From Plotosus lineatus (Eukaryota; Chordata; Actinopteri; Siluriformes; Plotosidae), in assembly GCA_024760905.1 (NCBI GenBank), contig CM045738.1, positions 47,922,297 through 47,986,296 of the forward strand: 64,000 nt of DNA, in the 5' to 3' direction. Under the pieces are notes generated by a model that had not been told where the DNA came from, made no database searches, and was given only the letters and a program-made list of their open reading frames with translations. The first letter of the stretch is position 1. Every line of letters starts with the position of its first letter. Position numbers and translations under genes: made by a program. Below are positions 37,829-40,439 of this stretch, piece by piece.

Positions 37829-39779
37829 GGGGAGGCTGAGGCACACACACTCATCTCTCTTGGGTTTCTACACCCAAGCTTAGTGGCTCATCATGCCGGT
37901 GCATATCCCCGGTTTCCGTAGCGTGAAGCGACCAGGAGTTCAACTCCCCCTGGATGGGACGCTAGTCCATCGCAGGTTACCTTCCCAGTATATTTTTTTT
38001 ACTGGTACCCATTTATACTGCTGGGTGAACAGAGACACATTTGTGGCTGAGACCTTGCACAGGGGTCTTGGCATAGTGAGGGTCTCAGTGGGATTCTAAC
38101 TCACAACCTCCCGATCATGAACGCAGCACCCTAACCACTCCACCACCGGCCCCCACACACACTAATACCTCGGACCAATTTGGAACAGCCGCTTAGCCTA
38201 TTGAGAATCTCTTTTGAATACCGAGAGGAAACGTGTGTGCACATGGAGACTTCACACTGAAATGTCCTAGACCAGGACCTTTTTGCAGTGGGGCAGAAGT
38301 GCTGACCACTATGCTGCGATGTTACCCTACACTACTGTAGTGTAACTGAAATGTTGGGGCAGTGATAGCCCAGTGGTAAGGTGCTGGATTACCGATCCTA
38401 AGGTCTGGGTTTTATACCCCACTCTGTCACTGGTCTGTCACTGCTGTCCTTCCAGTACAGCTAACTGAGTTACCAAGGACTAGCCATGTCTCTCACTTTC
38501 ATGTAAAATGACCAGTGCTGACTTTTGTCAAAAGTAGCTGCATAGTGATCAACGTGTTTCTGCTCTGTGATGGGCTGTCCAGAGTGTACTCCGCACTCGC
38601 CCAGAGTTGGCTGAGGTGGTGCCAGCCTCCCCGTGACCCTAATTAGGATTAAGCGGTTCATAAAATGGATGAACATCAATGATAACATACCTGTAAGTGT
38701 GAGAAGATTACTTTTAAAAAAATTTAAAGTGGACCTTTACGTGTCAGTAATACAGCTGCATAGGAATGTTTGGTTATTCATCAAGTAATGAACCTGATCT
38801 TGACAATTATCCATATTTAAATGAAAGGGGGAAAACCCTTTGATTTAACACTAAGAAATAATATGGGGCGACCTCATAAAACCTCCCACAGCTTAAAGGC
38901 AAATGAATAAAAAAATAAAAATAACATTACTTGATTATTCACATACGTGCAACTTCCGAAATAAGGCTTTTATAGATCATCTTTTAAGGATAACTCTTTC
39001 AAATGGTGGCCGTCGTTGTCGATACATTCTTGACGTTATTTACTGTTTGCTGTTTCTAATAGCAACTTTAAGCGCTTTCGAGAGTTCGGGGTCAAGGCCA
39101 ACCGTCCAACCTCACCACACAAAGACATCGCTCAATCCGAAACAATCCCCTGAGCACCTTCAGTAATCTCTGAGCTGTGTGCAATTGCTTCGTATCGCTG
39201 AAACGACACATCGAGCGCTTCAAGCTCAACGTGTTCAAGTTGGGTTTGGACTACACACAAGCCTAGTGAGGTAGAAGAAGGAAGTGCTACGTTATATGTG
39301 TGCAAATGATGACACTTCATTCAGTTCCGTTTTTATTCATCATGTGTGCAAATTATAATTTGGTTATTTTGAGTCCTGGGGTTTTTTGAAGTCACTTTAT
39401 ATAAGACATAAAAATAGATTTCTGTTTAAAGCCAAAGTGTGAGACGTGTGTAAAAGCTCATCGTTATTATTTGGTATCAAAAAATCTCACTCCATTGCTG
39501 CTTGTTTCAGCAATATCATGAACCATGCGTGTTGCAACAGGTTTCTAAACTATCAAAGGACTAAAGATGATGATAAGGCATGTCATAAATCTGCATAGGA
39601 AATATTGATACTAATTAAAAGTTAGAAGCACTTTCATAATAATCCCCGAGTTAATACAACTCAAAAATAATCAACTCGCATTAACAATCTGAGTTTATAC
39701 ATGACGTTGTTGACATAAGTAAAAGTTCTACCAAGGTAAGACTCACCAGTGTCAGAAGTGCGAGAGTCCACGTCTTCAT
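1670..39779 (-). CDS. cdh26-like: Gene A: CDH26-like cadherin, 5' part of the gene (10 exons)
   Basis: This is a calcium-dependent cell-adhesion receptor of the cadherin superfamily. Coding exons in transcript order are 39747-39779, 24747-24860, 22400-22549, 15977-16121, 15290-15462, 6157-6288, 5845-6027, 3852-4156, 2780-2922 and 1670-1894; all have GT/AG borders and the phases join without a break (1603 nt, about 534 codons). The order is signal peptide, very short propeptide ending RQKR, then EC1 starting SWIVD with the Trp2 used for strand swapping, EC2, EC3, EC4 and most of EC5. Linker motifs include [16 protein letters not shown] and GDMNDN. The run [10 protein letters not shown] after Trp2 and the PAWRAKF and DPKTNEGI motifs in EC3 fit CDH26, with desmocollin/desmoglein as the next nearest. 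The membrane and cytoplasmic exons lie outside the window. Introns are swollen by LINEs, SINEs and DNA transposons. The family is clear; the orthologue name is an inference. Confidence 0.9.
2221..2253. repeat. (CA)n microsatellite
   Basis: About 16 uninterrupted CA units lie in the intron between gene A exons 9 and 10. Confidence 0.95.
2362..2443. repeat. Perfect 35-bp inverted repeat with 12-nt spacer
   Basis: Positions 2362-2396 and 2409-2443 are exact reverse complements around the spacer 2397-2408. The right arm contains the left terminus of the TIR element at 2418-2730, so the structure is an inverted duplication of a transposon end plus its flank. Confidence 0.92.
2418..2730. mobile_element. 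Non-autonomous TIR element, family Z (short copy)
   Basis: It starts CAGTGGTACCTTG and ends GGTAGTACTG, with TA on both sides (2416-2417, 2731-2732), the target-site signature of Tc1/mariner/pogo elements. The left part matches 30827 onwards (CCATGATNTGAGCTT, CTTTTCCGGG, GCCTTGTGCAGTGCTTCT). It is an internally deleted copy in a gene A intron with no coding capacity. Confidence 0.8.
2780..2922 (-). CDS. cdh26-like: Gene A exon 9: EC4
   Basis: The acceptor is CTCTTGTAG and the donor G|GTAAGA; phase is 2 in and 1 out. It encodes the EC4 segment with [20 protein letters not shown], carrying the calcium-binding LDRE motif typical of cadherin repeats, and ends in HVVDNG. The spliced frame joins exon 8 (…GHLF) without a stop. 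Confidence 0.9.
3319..3379. repeat. (CA)n microsatellite
   Basis: About 30 CA units lie in the gene A intron between exons 8 and 9. Confidence 0.95.
3590..3796 (+). mobile_element. tRNA-derived SINE, family S (3'-incomplete)
   Basis: It begins GGGGCAGTGGTGGTCTATTGG, the tRNA-like A-box region shared with 46989 and 38355, then a B-box-like GGTTCCAGTCCC. The conserved body follows, including GGTTATCAAAGGCGGGCCAT and CCATTGCTGACTTTCGTAAA. The LINE-like tail is missing. Confidence 0.8.
3852..4156 (-). CDS. cdh26-like: Gene A exon 8: EC3 to start of EC4
   Basis: The acceptor is TTGTATAG|GCA and the donor TTTCA|GTAAGT; phase is 0 in and 2 out. This long exon (305 nt) encodes [19 protein letters not shown], a segment characteristic of CDH26/desmocollin EC3, then [10 protein letters not shown] at the EC3-EC4 linker, and EC4 starting [13 protein letters not shown] with FTAQDRD. 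Confidence 0.92.
4320..4430. repeat. Dispersed fish-type repeat (GCAGACGCTCTTATCCAGAG)
   Basis: The words GAGCAGACGCTCTTATCCAG and GTGACTTACAATTCA resemble a dispersed repeat common in ray-finned fish non-coding DNA. It supports the fish assignment but was not matched to a named family. Confidence 0.5.
4610..5572. repeat. About 960-bp polypyrimidine (CTTT)n tract with higher-order units
   Basis: The plus strand is almost pure C/T. The word GTCTATCTGTCTGTC occurs five times, at 4664, 4870, 5063, 5231 and 5360, each followed by a similar TTCTTTCCTTTT block. The array is therefore a minisatellite of shrinking units (206, 193, 168, 129 bp), not a simple tetranucleotide run. It lies in the intron between gene A exons 7 and 8, so the transcript is purine-rich (GAAA). 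Long open frames on both strands here are low-complexity artefacts. Confidence 0.95.
5845..6027 (-). CDS. cdh26-like: Gene A exon 7: EC3
   Basis: The acceptor is TTTTTTCAG|GGC and the donor AAG|GTATTT; phase is 0 in and 0 out, 61 codons. It encodes [28 protein letters not shown] and [16 protein letters not shown]. The PAWRAKF and DPKTNEGI motifs are shared by CDH26 and desmosomal cadherins. Confidence 0.92.
6157..6288 (-). CDS. cdh26-like: Gene A exon 6: EC2 end
   Basis: The acceptor is ATTTCCAG|AAA and the donor AGT|GTAAGT; phase is 0 in and 0 out, 44 codons. It encodes [17 protein letters not shown], continuing the CLDYE end of exon 5, and closes EC2 with [11 protein letters not shown]. 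This linker replaces the usual DxNDNxP and may bind calcium less well. Confidence 0.9.
6545..6905 (-). mobile_element. tRNA-headed SINE, family D, degraded
   Basis: On the minus strand the right end reads GGCATAGTGGTTAGCACTTC, a tRNA-like head, then GTGTGGAGTTTGCGTGC. The same order is seen at 44971. A 26-bp poly-T run (6735-6760) splits it from a left part (6545-6680) that I take for the remainder of the tail. Confidence 0.6.
6960..7460. other. Intron sequence, nothing recognised
   Basis: This is AT-rich intron of gene A (between exons 5 and 6). No repeat family or coding segment was recognised on either strand. Confidence 0.4.
7463..8100 (+). pseudogene. Probable DNA-transposon remnant with an acidic C-terminal coding piece
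   Basis: A plus-strand frame at 7710-7907 encodes a 65-residue peptide ending in a very acidic tail ([19 protein letters not shown]) before a stop. FKK followed by an acidic carboxy end resembles the C-termini of some pogo/Tigger transposases; I could not confirm this. The segment starts with TACCGTATTCAACGTAATAAG, and a similar GATAAGCGCCC/GATTACCA composition occurs near 63570-63640. The frame has no plausible exon role in gene A. Confidence 0.35.
8275..8596. mobile_element. Non-autonomous TIR element, family V (partial)
   Basis: The segment TTAAAGTCTTTTTCAATTAT near 8295 is shared with 58430-58450. The right end reads CGCGAATAACGAGGGCCTACTG followed by TA. Its reverse complement matches the left end of the element at 57859 (CAGTAGGCCCTCG). 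Confidence 0.65.
8845..10795 (+). mobile_element. APE-type LINE (family L), 5' half, decayed
   Basis: This is the 5' part of a non-LTR retrotransposon: leader, endonuclease and the beginning of the reverse transcriptase. The coding order is the endonuclease at 9096-9881, a broken linker at 9924-10530, and an RT start at about 10660-10780 with [20 protein letters not shown] and ERRIRPI. The RT palm and 3' end are absent. Its RT start overlaps the start of the minus-strand piece at 17930-19118, which supports a common family. Lacking the 3' end is unusual for target-primed LINE copies, so loss after insertion is likely. Confidence 0.8.
9096..9881 (+). pseudogene. LINE family L apurinic endonuclease domain
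   Basis: The frame encodes about 260 residues of an exonuclease-endonuclease-phosphatase fold. Motifs seen are [15 protein letters not shown] at the start, [10 protein letters not shown] (catalytic D and N region), [17 protein letters not shown] (the usual RIDY/RIDF motif), and TDHHLVV at the end (SDHxxV-type catalytic Asp-His). A deletion before GDFNAHV removes part of the region upstream of this motif, and the downstream polyprotein is broken by frameshifts, so this copy is dead. It nicks target DNA in the family's retrotransposition cycle. Confidence 0.82.
11030..11230 (-). mobile_element. tRNA-headed SINE, family C, degraded
   Basis: It shares GGTTTCCGTAGC, AGGAGTTCA and CTTCCCAATATA with the copy at 37885-38155 in the same orientation, ending near AATCATGAACGATGCAC (tRNA-like head). 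Confidence 0.6.
11849..11866. repeat. Target-site duplication of RTE copy 1 (left)
   Basis: CACTGTAGACTGCAGTAT (18 bp) is repeated exactly at 14945-14962 and brackets the LINE. Confidence 0.93.
11867..14944 (-). mobile_element. RTE-like LINE, copy 1, nearly full length
   Basis: A 3.08-kb minus-strand non-LTR retrotransposon is bracketed by a perfect 18-bp duplication. Its 3' end (left side) is a short GAA-repeat tail, as expected for RTE-type elements. In sense order: a 5' leader (14750-14944), endonuclease (about 14040-14740; broken frames, including [11 protein letters not shown]), linker, RT (12517-13449, with [16 protein letters not shown] and FADDIVIC) and a C-terminal domain with a [12 protein letters not shown] motif (12000-12524). 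It sits in the intron between gene A exons 5 and 6. Many stops and frameshifts make it inactive. Confidence 0.9.
12517..13449 (-). pseudogene. Reverse transcriptase region of RTE copy 1
   Basis: Pieces in different frames cover the RT fingers and palm: [46 protein letters not shown] (the usual D before LEKAYD is changed to N), [20 protein letters not shown] and [11 protein letters not shown]. At least two frameshifts and the altered first catalytic-region Asp make it inactive. The FADD box itself is intact. Confidence 0.85.
14945..14962. repeat. Target-site duplication of RTE copy 1 (right)
   Basis: Exact copy of 11849-11866, directly after the 5' end of the LINE. Confidence 0.93.
15290..15462 (-). 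CDS. cdh26-like: Gene A exon 5: EC2
   Basis: The acceptor is ATTTTAACAG|GGA and the donor GAG|GTAAAC; phase is 1 in and 0 out, 58 codons counting the split one. It encodes [20 protein letters not shown] (the ADDKD-type calcium motif at the centre of EC2), [11 protein letters not shown], and [10 protein letters not shown]. It has no methionine near its start, so a simple ORF scan misses it; splice phase and similarity identify it. Confidence 0.9.
15570..15775 (-). mobile_element. LINE 3' coding fragment
   Basis: The minus strand encodes [20 protein letters not shown] and [10 protein letters not shown], a diverged version of the C-terminal coding part of the RTE-like LINEs at 12000 and 21400. 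It lies between gene A exons 4 and 5, about 110 bp from exon 5. Confidence 0.65.
15977..16121 (-). CDS. cdh26-like: Gene A exon 4: EC1 end to EC2 start
   Basis: The acceptor is AAATGCAG|CTC and the donor CAAG|GTGGTG; phase is 0 in and 1 out. It encodes [34 protein letters not shown] (the classic EC1-EC2 linker) and [12 protein letters not shown]. This is the best-conserved stretch of the gene. Confidence 0.93.
16286..17455. mobile_element. Non-autonomous TIR element, family Y
   Basis: It begins CAGTCGGCCACCTACTTATG and ends with the reverse complement of CAGTCGGCCCCCTACTTACG, with TA on both sides (16284-16285, 17456-17457). It is 1170 bp without a transposase and contains CA-rich microsatellites at 16880-17035. 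Pieces of the family recur at 49862-50122 and from 63739 to the right edge. TA duplication fits the Tc1/mariner/pogo superfamily. Confidence 0.85.
17460..17900. other. Intron sequence, nothing recognised
   Basis: AT-rich intron of gene A between exons 3 and 4. No repeat family or coding segment was recognised. Confidence 0.4.
17925..19118 (-). mobile_element. APE-type LINE (family L), 5'-truncated 3' half
   Basis: The minus strand encodes the RT and C-terminal domain of family [55 protein letters not shown] (FADD box changed to FAND), [26 protein letters not shown] and [16 protein letters not shown]. The 3' end is a GAT-repeat tail at 17919-17935. It is 5'-truncated and abuts the plus-strand RTE copy 2 at about 19118, with no spacer. 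The Asp to Asn change in the catalytic box and a frameshift near 18960 make it inactive. Confidence 0.88.
17960..19057 (-). pseudogene. Family L reverse transcriptase and C-terminal domain
   Basis: A continuous 365-codon frame spans the RT palm to the carboxy end (…[12 protein letters not shown]). The second catalytic motif reads [10 protein letters not shown] instead of FADD, so the polymerase site is damaged. About 30 residues around VVKKELSRK are compressed compared with the spacing in related copies, suggesting a small deletion. Confidence 0.82.
19381..20382 (+). pseudogene. RTE copy 2: linker and RT N-terminal part
   Basis: A 333-codon frame runs from the endonuclease deletion junction through a lysine/glutamate-rich linker ([35 protein letters not shown]) to the RT fingers ([18 protein letters not shown]). 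A frameshift near 20280 moves the reading to the overlapping frame that follows. Confidence 0.85.
20229..21593 (+). pseudogene. RTE copy 2: intact reverse transcriptase core and C-terminus
   Basis: The 454-codon frame has a complete set of non-LTR RT motifs: [73 protein letters not shown] (catalytic Asp), [20 protein letters not shown] and [16 protein letters not shown] (catalytic FADD). The C-terminal domain follows with [30 protein letters not shown] and [18 protein letters not shown]. It ends at GDP* just before the tail. It is the best-preserved RT in the window; the element is still defective because its endonuclease is deleted. Confidence 0.9.
21640..22390. other. Intron sequence, nothing recognised
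   Basis: This is the gene A intron between RTE copy 2 and exon 3. No coding or repeat similarity was recognised. Confidence 0.4.
22400..22549 (-). CDS. cdh26-like: Gene A exon 3: EC1
   Basis: The acceptor is GTGTGTTTCAG|ATT and the donor AAG|GTATGT; phase is 0 in and 0 out, exactly 50 codons. It encodes the EC1 core with [20 protein letters not shown] followed by EAYPILK, equivalent to the LDRE region of EC1 with KIDYE in place of LDRE. No classical HAV tripeptide is present. Confidence 0.92.
22707..22825. repeat. 32-bp minisatellite, about 3.7 units
   Basis: Units start at 22707, 22739, 22771 and 22803 and share the pattern GTCCATNCTTTGTNGGAGTG followed by ATTCGGGGTG. Divergence between units is about 10-20 percent. 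Confidence 0.88.
23131..23516 (-). mobile_element. SINE family S with 16-bp target-site duplication
   Basis: The SINE occupies 23147-23500; CAAATTGAAAATAAAG is repeated exactly at 23131-23146 and 23501-23516. On the minus strand: tRNA-like head with A and B boxes, body, then the RTE-like 3' end (reverse complements of CGAATCATCTGATTCGC and GGATGCCCTTCCTG). Confidence 0.93.
23520..24235. other. Intron sequence, nothing recognised
   Basis: This is the gene A intron between exons 2 and 3. No coding or repeat similarity was recognised. Confidence 0.4.
24240..24497 (+). mobile_element. SINE family S variant with L2-type tail
   Basis: The family S body (GTTAACTGGGTTATGAAAGG, CCATTGCTGACTTTCGTCAA) is followed by GCGATGGCCTGGCGAGCCGT and ends CCCCGTGACTATAATTAGG with AAGCGGTCTGGAAAATGAATG. 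That ending resembles L2-clade LINE 3' ends, not the RTE-like end of the copies at 23147 and 46989. Confidence 0.8.
24747..24860 (-). CDS. cdh26-like: Gene A exon 2: signal-peptide end, propeptide, start of EC1
   Basis: The acceptor is ATTTCTCTTAG|TGT and the donor GGTGTT|GTAAGT; phase is 0 in and 0 out, 38 codons. It encodes CVVAVTA (end of the hydrophobic leader), HRKIRQKR, then [24 protein letters not shown] is a furin-type site, leaving Trp at mature position 2, the residue that swaps between EC1 domains. Only about eight residues separate the likely signal cleavage from RQKR, so the globular prodomain of classical cadherins is absent. Confidence 0.92.
24870..25370. other. First-intron sequence, nothing recognised
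   Basis: AT-rich DNA at the 3' end of gene A intron 1. Apart from the SINE head that follows, no repeat or coding similarity was recognised. Confidence 0.4.
25372..25441 (-). mobile_element. SINE family S, tRNA-like head only
   Basis: The reverse complement reads TGGTGGTCTAGTGGTATAGG, then GGGGGTTCGAGTCCCACTC, the A- and B-box part of the family. No body is attached. Confidence 0.8.
25445..27705. mobile_element. Non-autonomous TIR element, family X, split by RTE copy 3
   Basis: Its left part (25480-25739: AAGGAAAATGCCATAAAA, ATGTGTGTGTATTTATATTT, ATTATAAGCATTTATAGC) and right part (27608-27705, ending GTGAGGGATCCCTGTA) match the uninterrupted copies at 59604 and 60331. An RTE-like LINE sits between them. 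Confidence 0.78.
25740..27607 (-). mobile_element. RTE-like LINE, copy 3, 5'-truncated, inserted into element X
   Basis: The minus strand encodes the linker end, RT ([34 protein letters not shown]) and C-terminal domain; the 3' tail is at 25740-25760. A 14-bp imperfect duplication (ATTGGGTATGCATT at 25726-25739; ATTGAATATGTATT at 27608-27621) fits the target-site duplication. About 30 bp are missing at the LHQGSALSP motif near 26600, and there are frameshifts near 26860 and 27210. It lies in intron 1 of gene A. Confidence 0.88.
27710..28105. other. First-intron sequence, nothing recognised
   Basis: AT-rich DNA in gene A intron 1, with no recognised repeat or coding segment. Confidence 0.4.
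28108..28190. repeat. Compound (AAT)n-(ATC)n-(ATT)n microsatellite
   Basis: Runs of ATA/ATT triplets flank about 12 ATC triplets at 28141-28176. Confidence 0.93.
28199..28362. mobile_element. Short TIR element (MITE)
   Basis: The left end reads TACTTTCCGTATTATTGAG then ATATAAACCGCACC. The right end, reversed, reads TACTGTAATTTATGGACTAT then AAACCGC. The termini are inverted and similar, with a body of about 160 bp and no coding. Confidence 0.6.
28370..29570. other. AT-rich intron, nothing recognised apart from a SINE-like scrap
   Basis: The words GGCCTCACAGTCCTTGGTTC and GAGTCCCAG near 28398-28432 resemble a SINE B-box region. The rest shows no recognisable repeat, RNA gene or exon on either strand. 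Confidence 0.4.
29571..29600. repeat. Poly-G tract
   Basis: Twenty-one consecutive G (29571-29591), then AGAGGGGGG. This is a strong G-quadruplex candidate and a likely assembly or polymerase trouble spot. Confidence 0.95.
29600..30820. other. First-intron sequence, nothing recognised
   Basis: No recognisable repeat, coding exon or RNA gene was seen. It is the longest stretch of apparently single-copy DNA in gene A intron 1. Confidence 0.4.
30827..31749 (+). mobile_element. Non-autonomous TIR element, family Z (long copy)
   Basis: It begins TA|CAGTGGTACCTTGGCTAACG and ends with GGAATAAATTCATGAGACAA then GGTATC, the decayed counterpart of the terminus. The whole length matches the inverted copy at 62082-63010. 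It includes TATAAATAGAG at 31104 and an ATT microsatellite at 31516-31549. No transposase frame was seen. Confidence 0.82.
31771..31960. repeat. Large palindrome formed by two head-to-head repeat ends
   Basis: Left arm 31771-31859 (89 bp) and right arm 31860-31960 (101 bp) are reverse complements with no spacer (centre AGAATTCT). The only difference I see is 12 bp present in the right arm (about 31920-31931) and missing from the left arm between 31800 and 31801. Each arm carries the hammerhead-like segment; only the right one is complete. Confidence 0.92.
31860..32026 (+). mobile_element. Penelope-like element terminal fragment (candidate)
   Basis: The unit TTCTTCTATAATCACCTGAAG … CGAAACAGATCTGTAG … CCAAAAAGTATTGAGCACTC … ACTCAGAAAATC is repeated, inverted, at 63374-63545. 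In both places it ends at a TA microsatellite. No RT or GIY-YIG coding is present. A hammerhead motif in a dispersed repeat is a known property of Penelope-like elements and retrozymes, so the family assignment is an inference. Confidence 0.6.
31870..31924 (+). ncRNA. Type I hammerhead ribozyme (complete core)
   Basis: All invariant positions are present. CUGAAGA (31875-31881) matches CUGANGA, and G31882/C31905 form the conserved first pair of stem II. GAA (31906-31908) is followed by A31909, which pairs with U31918, and C31910 pairs with G31917. Stem I is AUCAC (31870-31874) with GUGAU (31920-31924). Stem II is a 10-pair hairpin with loop UUC, one bulged A (31885) and one A-C mismatch. Stem III is ACAG/CUGU with a two-base loop. 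The predicted cut follows A31919 (GUA). The short stem III fits the minimal hammerheads of Penelope-like elements. Confidence 0.82.
32028..32063. repeat. (TA)n microsatellite
   Basis: About 18 TA units directly follow the hammerhead-bearing repeat; the inverted copy at 63374 is also followed by a TA run. Confidence 0.95.
32405..32665 (+). mobile_element. SINE family S variant with L2-type tail
   Basis: The body words GCTAACAGGGTTATCAAAGG and CCATTGCTGACTTTCGTAAA are followed by CAAGCTGTCCAGGGTGCACT and the L2-like ending CGACCCTAATTGGGATTAAG with CGGTTCAGAAAATAAATGAA. Confidence 0.78.
32670..33140. other. Intron sequence, nothing recognised
   Basis: AT-rich intron 1 of gene A. No repeat or coding similarity was recognised. 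Confidence 0.4.
33170..33810 (+). mobile_element. Tc1-like transposon remnant
   Basis: Words typical of Tc1-like transposase genes appear in order: GACACGTGGTGGCAGCATCA, GCTGTGGAGATGCTTTTCTT, AGGGAAGCTGGTTAGA, then the 3' end words CAGAATACAAATCGCACTTT and AAATACTTTTGCAAGCCACTG. The catalytic half between 33650 and 33680 is deleted, so only about 640 bp remain. Confidence 0.75.
34020..34086. repeat. (TA)n microsatellite
   Basis: About 33 TA units precede element W. A second TA-rich stretch follows it at 34880-34936. Confidence 0.95.
34090..34879 (-). mobile_element. Pogo/Tigger-like element, family W, non-autonomous
   Basis: Terminal repeats are CAGTGATACCTCTGCTCACG at the left and, reversed, CAGTAAAACCTCCGCTGACG at the right, with TA on both sides (34088-34089, 34880-34881). 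At 790 bp it is too short for a whole transposase but contains the N-terminal transposase piece described separately. TA runs on both sides suggest insertion into a TA microsatellite. Confidence 0.85.
34441..34617 (-). pseudogene. Tigger/pogo transposase N-terminal (HTH) fragment
   Basis: The minus frame starts MGPKK and continues through [20 protein letters not shown] and [20 protein letters not shown] to a stop. The EIIEKHExG, STI and ILKNKE pattern matches the psq/CENP-B-type helix-turn-helix that begins Tigger-family transposases and binds the terminal repeats. The second HTH and the DDE catalytic domain are absent. It identifies the superfamily of the TIR families in this window. Confidence 0.8.
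34940..36115. other. First-intron sequence with (ATT)n
   Basis: Apart from about 16 ATT triplets at 35288-35337, no feature was recognised. Confidence 0.45.
36121..36478 (+). mobile_element. SINE family S with RTE-type tail and internal poly-A
   Basis: Head AGTGGTATAGGGTGCTGGAT, B box GGTTCGAGTCCC, body CTAACTGGGTTATCAAAGGC and CATTGCTGACTTTCGTAAAG, then GACAGGAAGGGCATCCGACG and CACTGTGGCGACTCC. An A27 run (36417-36443) splits the tail before GCCGAAAGGAAGACAG. The start of the head is missing. Confidence 0.85.
36480..37660. other. First-intron sequence, nothing recognised
   Basis: Includes AT-rich low complexity at 36520-36650 and a T25 run at 37300-37326. No other feature was recognised. 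Confidence 0.4.
37668..37825. repeat. Compound TA/CA/TA/TG microsatellite
   Basis: TA run 37670-37694, short CA run, TA run 37736-37777, then a TG run to 37825. Confidence 0.93.
37885..38155 (-). mobile_element. tRNA-headed SINE, family C, near complete
   Basis: On the minus strand the head reads GGTGGAGTGGTTAGGGTGCT, followed by CATGATCGGGAGGTTGTGAG, GTATAAATGGGTACCAGTAA and AACCTGCGATGGACTAGCGT. The same order is seen at 42173-42482 (plus) and, degraded, at 11030-11230. I see no similarity to LINE 3' ends elsewhere in the window. Confidence 0.82.
38355..38668 (+). mobile_element. SINE family S variant with L2-type tail, near complete
   Basis: Head GGGGCAGTGATAGCCCAGTG, body GCTAACTGAGTTACCAAGG and CAGTGCTGACTTTTGTCAAA, tail GTGACCCTAATTAGGATTAA then GCGGTTCATAAAATGGATGA. 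With 24240 and 32405 it defines the L2-tailed subfamily. Confidence 0.82.
38680..39745. other. Start of gene A intron 1, nothing recognised
   Basis: No coding or repeat similarity was recognised. Regulatory elements could lie here but none can be named from sequence alone. Confidence 0.4.
39747..39779 (-). CDS. cdh26-like: Gene A exon 1 coding part: start codon and signal peptide
   Basis: The minus strand reads ATG then [11 protein letters not shown], ending at the donor CTG|GTGAGT in phase 0. Joined with exon 2 (CVVAVTA) it forms a typical signal peptide of about 18 residues with a hydrophobic core and an Ala at the likely cleavage point. The phase fits exactly. The 15-kb distance to exon 2 is the main reason for caution. 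Confidence 0.75.
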
Positions 39780-39800
39780 CTTTGGAGCTGTGAATAAAGA
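39780..39800 (-). other. Candidate 3' splice site in the 5' UTR of gene A
   Basis: Eight bases upstream of the ATG the minus strand reads CTTCTTTATTCACAG|CTCCAAAG, a good acceptor. The start-codon exon may thus begin at 39787, with a separate 5' UTR exon and the promoter farther right. The alternative is that transcription starts just upstream and this is chance. Confidence 0.45.
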
Positions 39801-40435
39801 AGGGTGGTCCACAAACCTGTTAAACTATTCACCTTCCTCACACTCCTGTTGAGGTCTCCTGTTACAGCGAGGAGGAGTGTAAATATGTATGCTGAGTGTG
39901 TGTGTGCACGTGTGTCTGTGTGTCTTTAAACAAAGCAGTTGATGTGCCGTCATTCAAATCATTTGTTTTTTGGAAGGGGAACTTTTTTTTTTTTGGTAAT
40001 GCAGCAATATGTTCTGTGTGTGATTCCCATCTGTGAGTACGGCTTCGCGAACGGACCAGAAGTTTTTGCGAGTTACAAAAACACCCTTCGAATCTCCCAC
40101 TTTGCACGTGGGATTTAGGATTTTACACATGCGACCGAATACTGCTAGCAGACTGAAATTTTCATTCATAATGTCCCAAAATGATGTGCTTTCTGAAAAC
40201 CTTTATGCAGTTGGATGCCATGAAGCTCACAAATTTTTGAGCAGAGTAATGCCTGCAAATTTTAATGTACACAAAATCAGGCTATGAAACCTGCATAACA
40301 TTTTTGAGGGATGTTGCTAACGATGCTTGTCGATCTTGTTTTATTGAAGTTGAAAATTTCATTTAAGTTTCCAAATGTGTGATTCCGTTAGAAACAAATC
40401 TCTCGATGTTGTTCGGTTCACTTCATTTTCTTTAA
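39801..40435. other. Upstream region of gene A
   Basis: Possible promoter or 5' UTR region. No TATA box or CpG-rich block stands out; CATACATATTTACAC (reverse of 39880-39895) is a weak AT-rich candidate. Nothing else was recognised. Confidence 0.35.
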
Positions 40436-40439
40436 CCTT

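Noticed and set aside
39862..40287. Frames of 71-84 codons on both strands upstream of gene A
   Set aside because: No family similarity and no conserved motif; length is compatible with chance.
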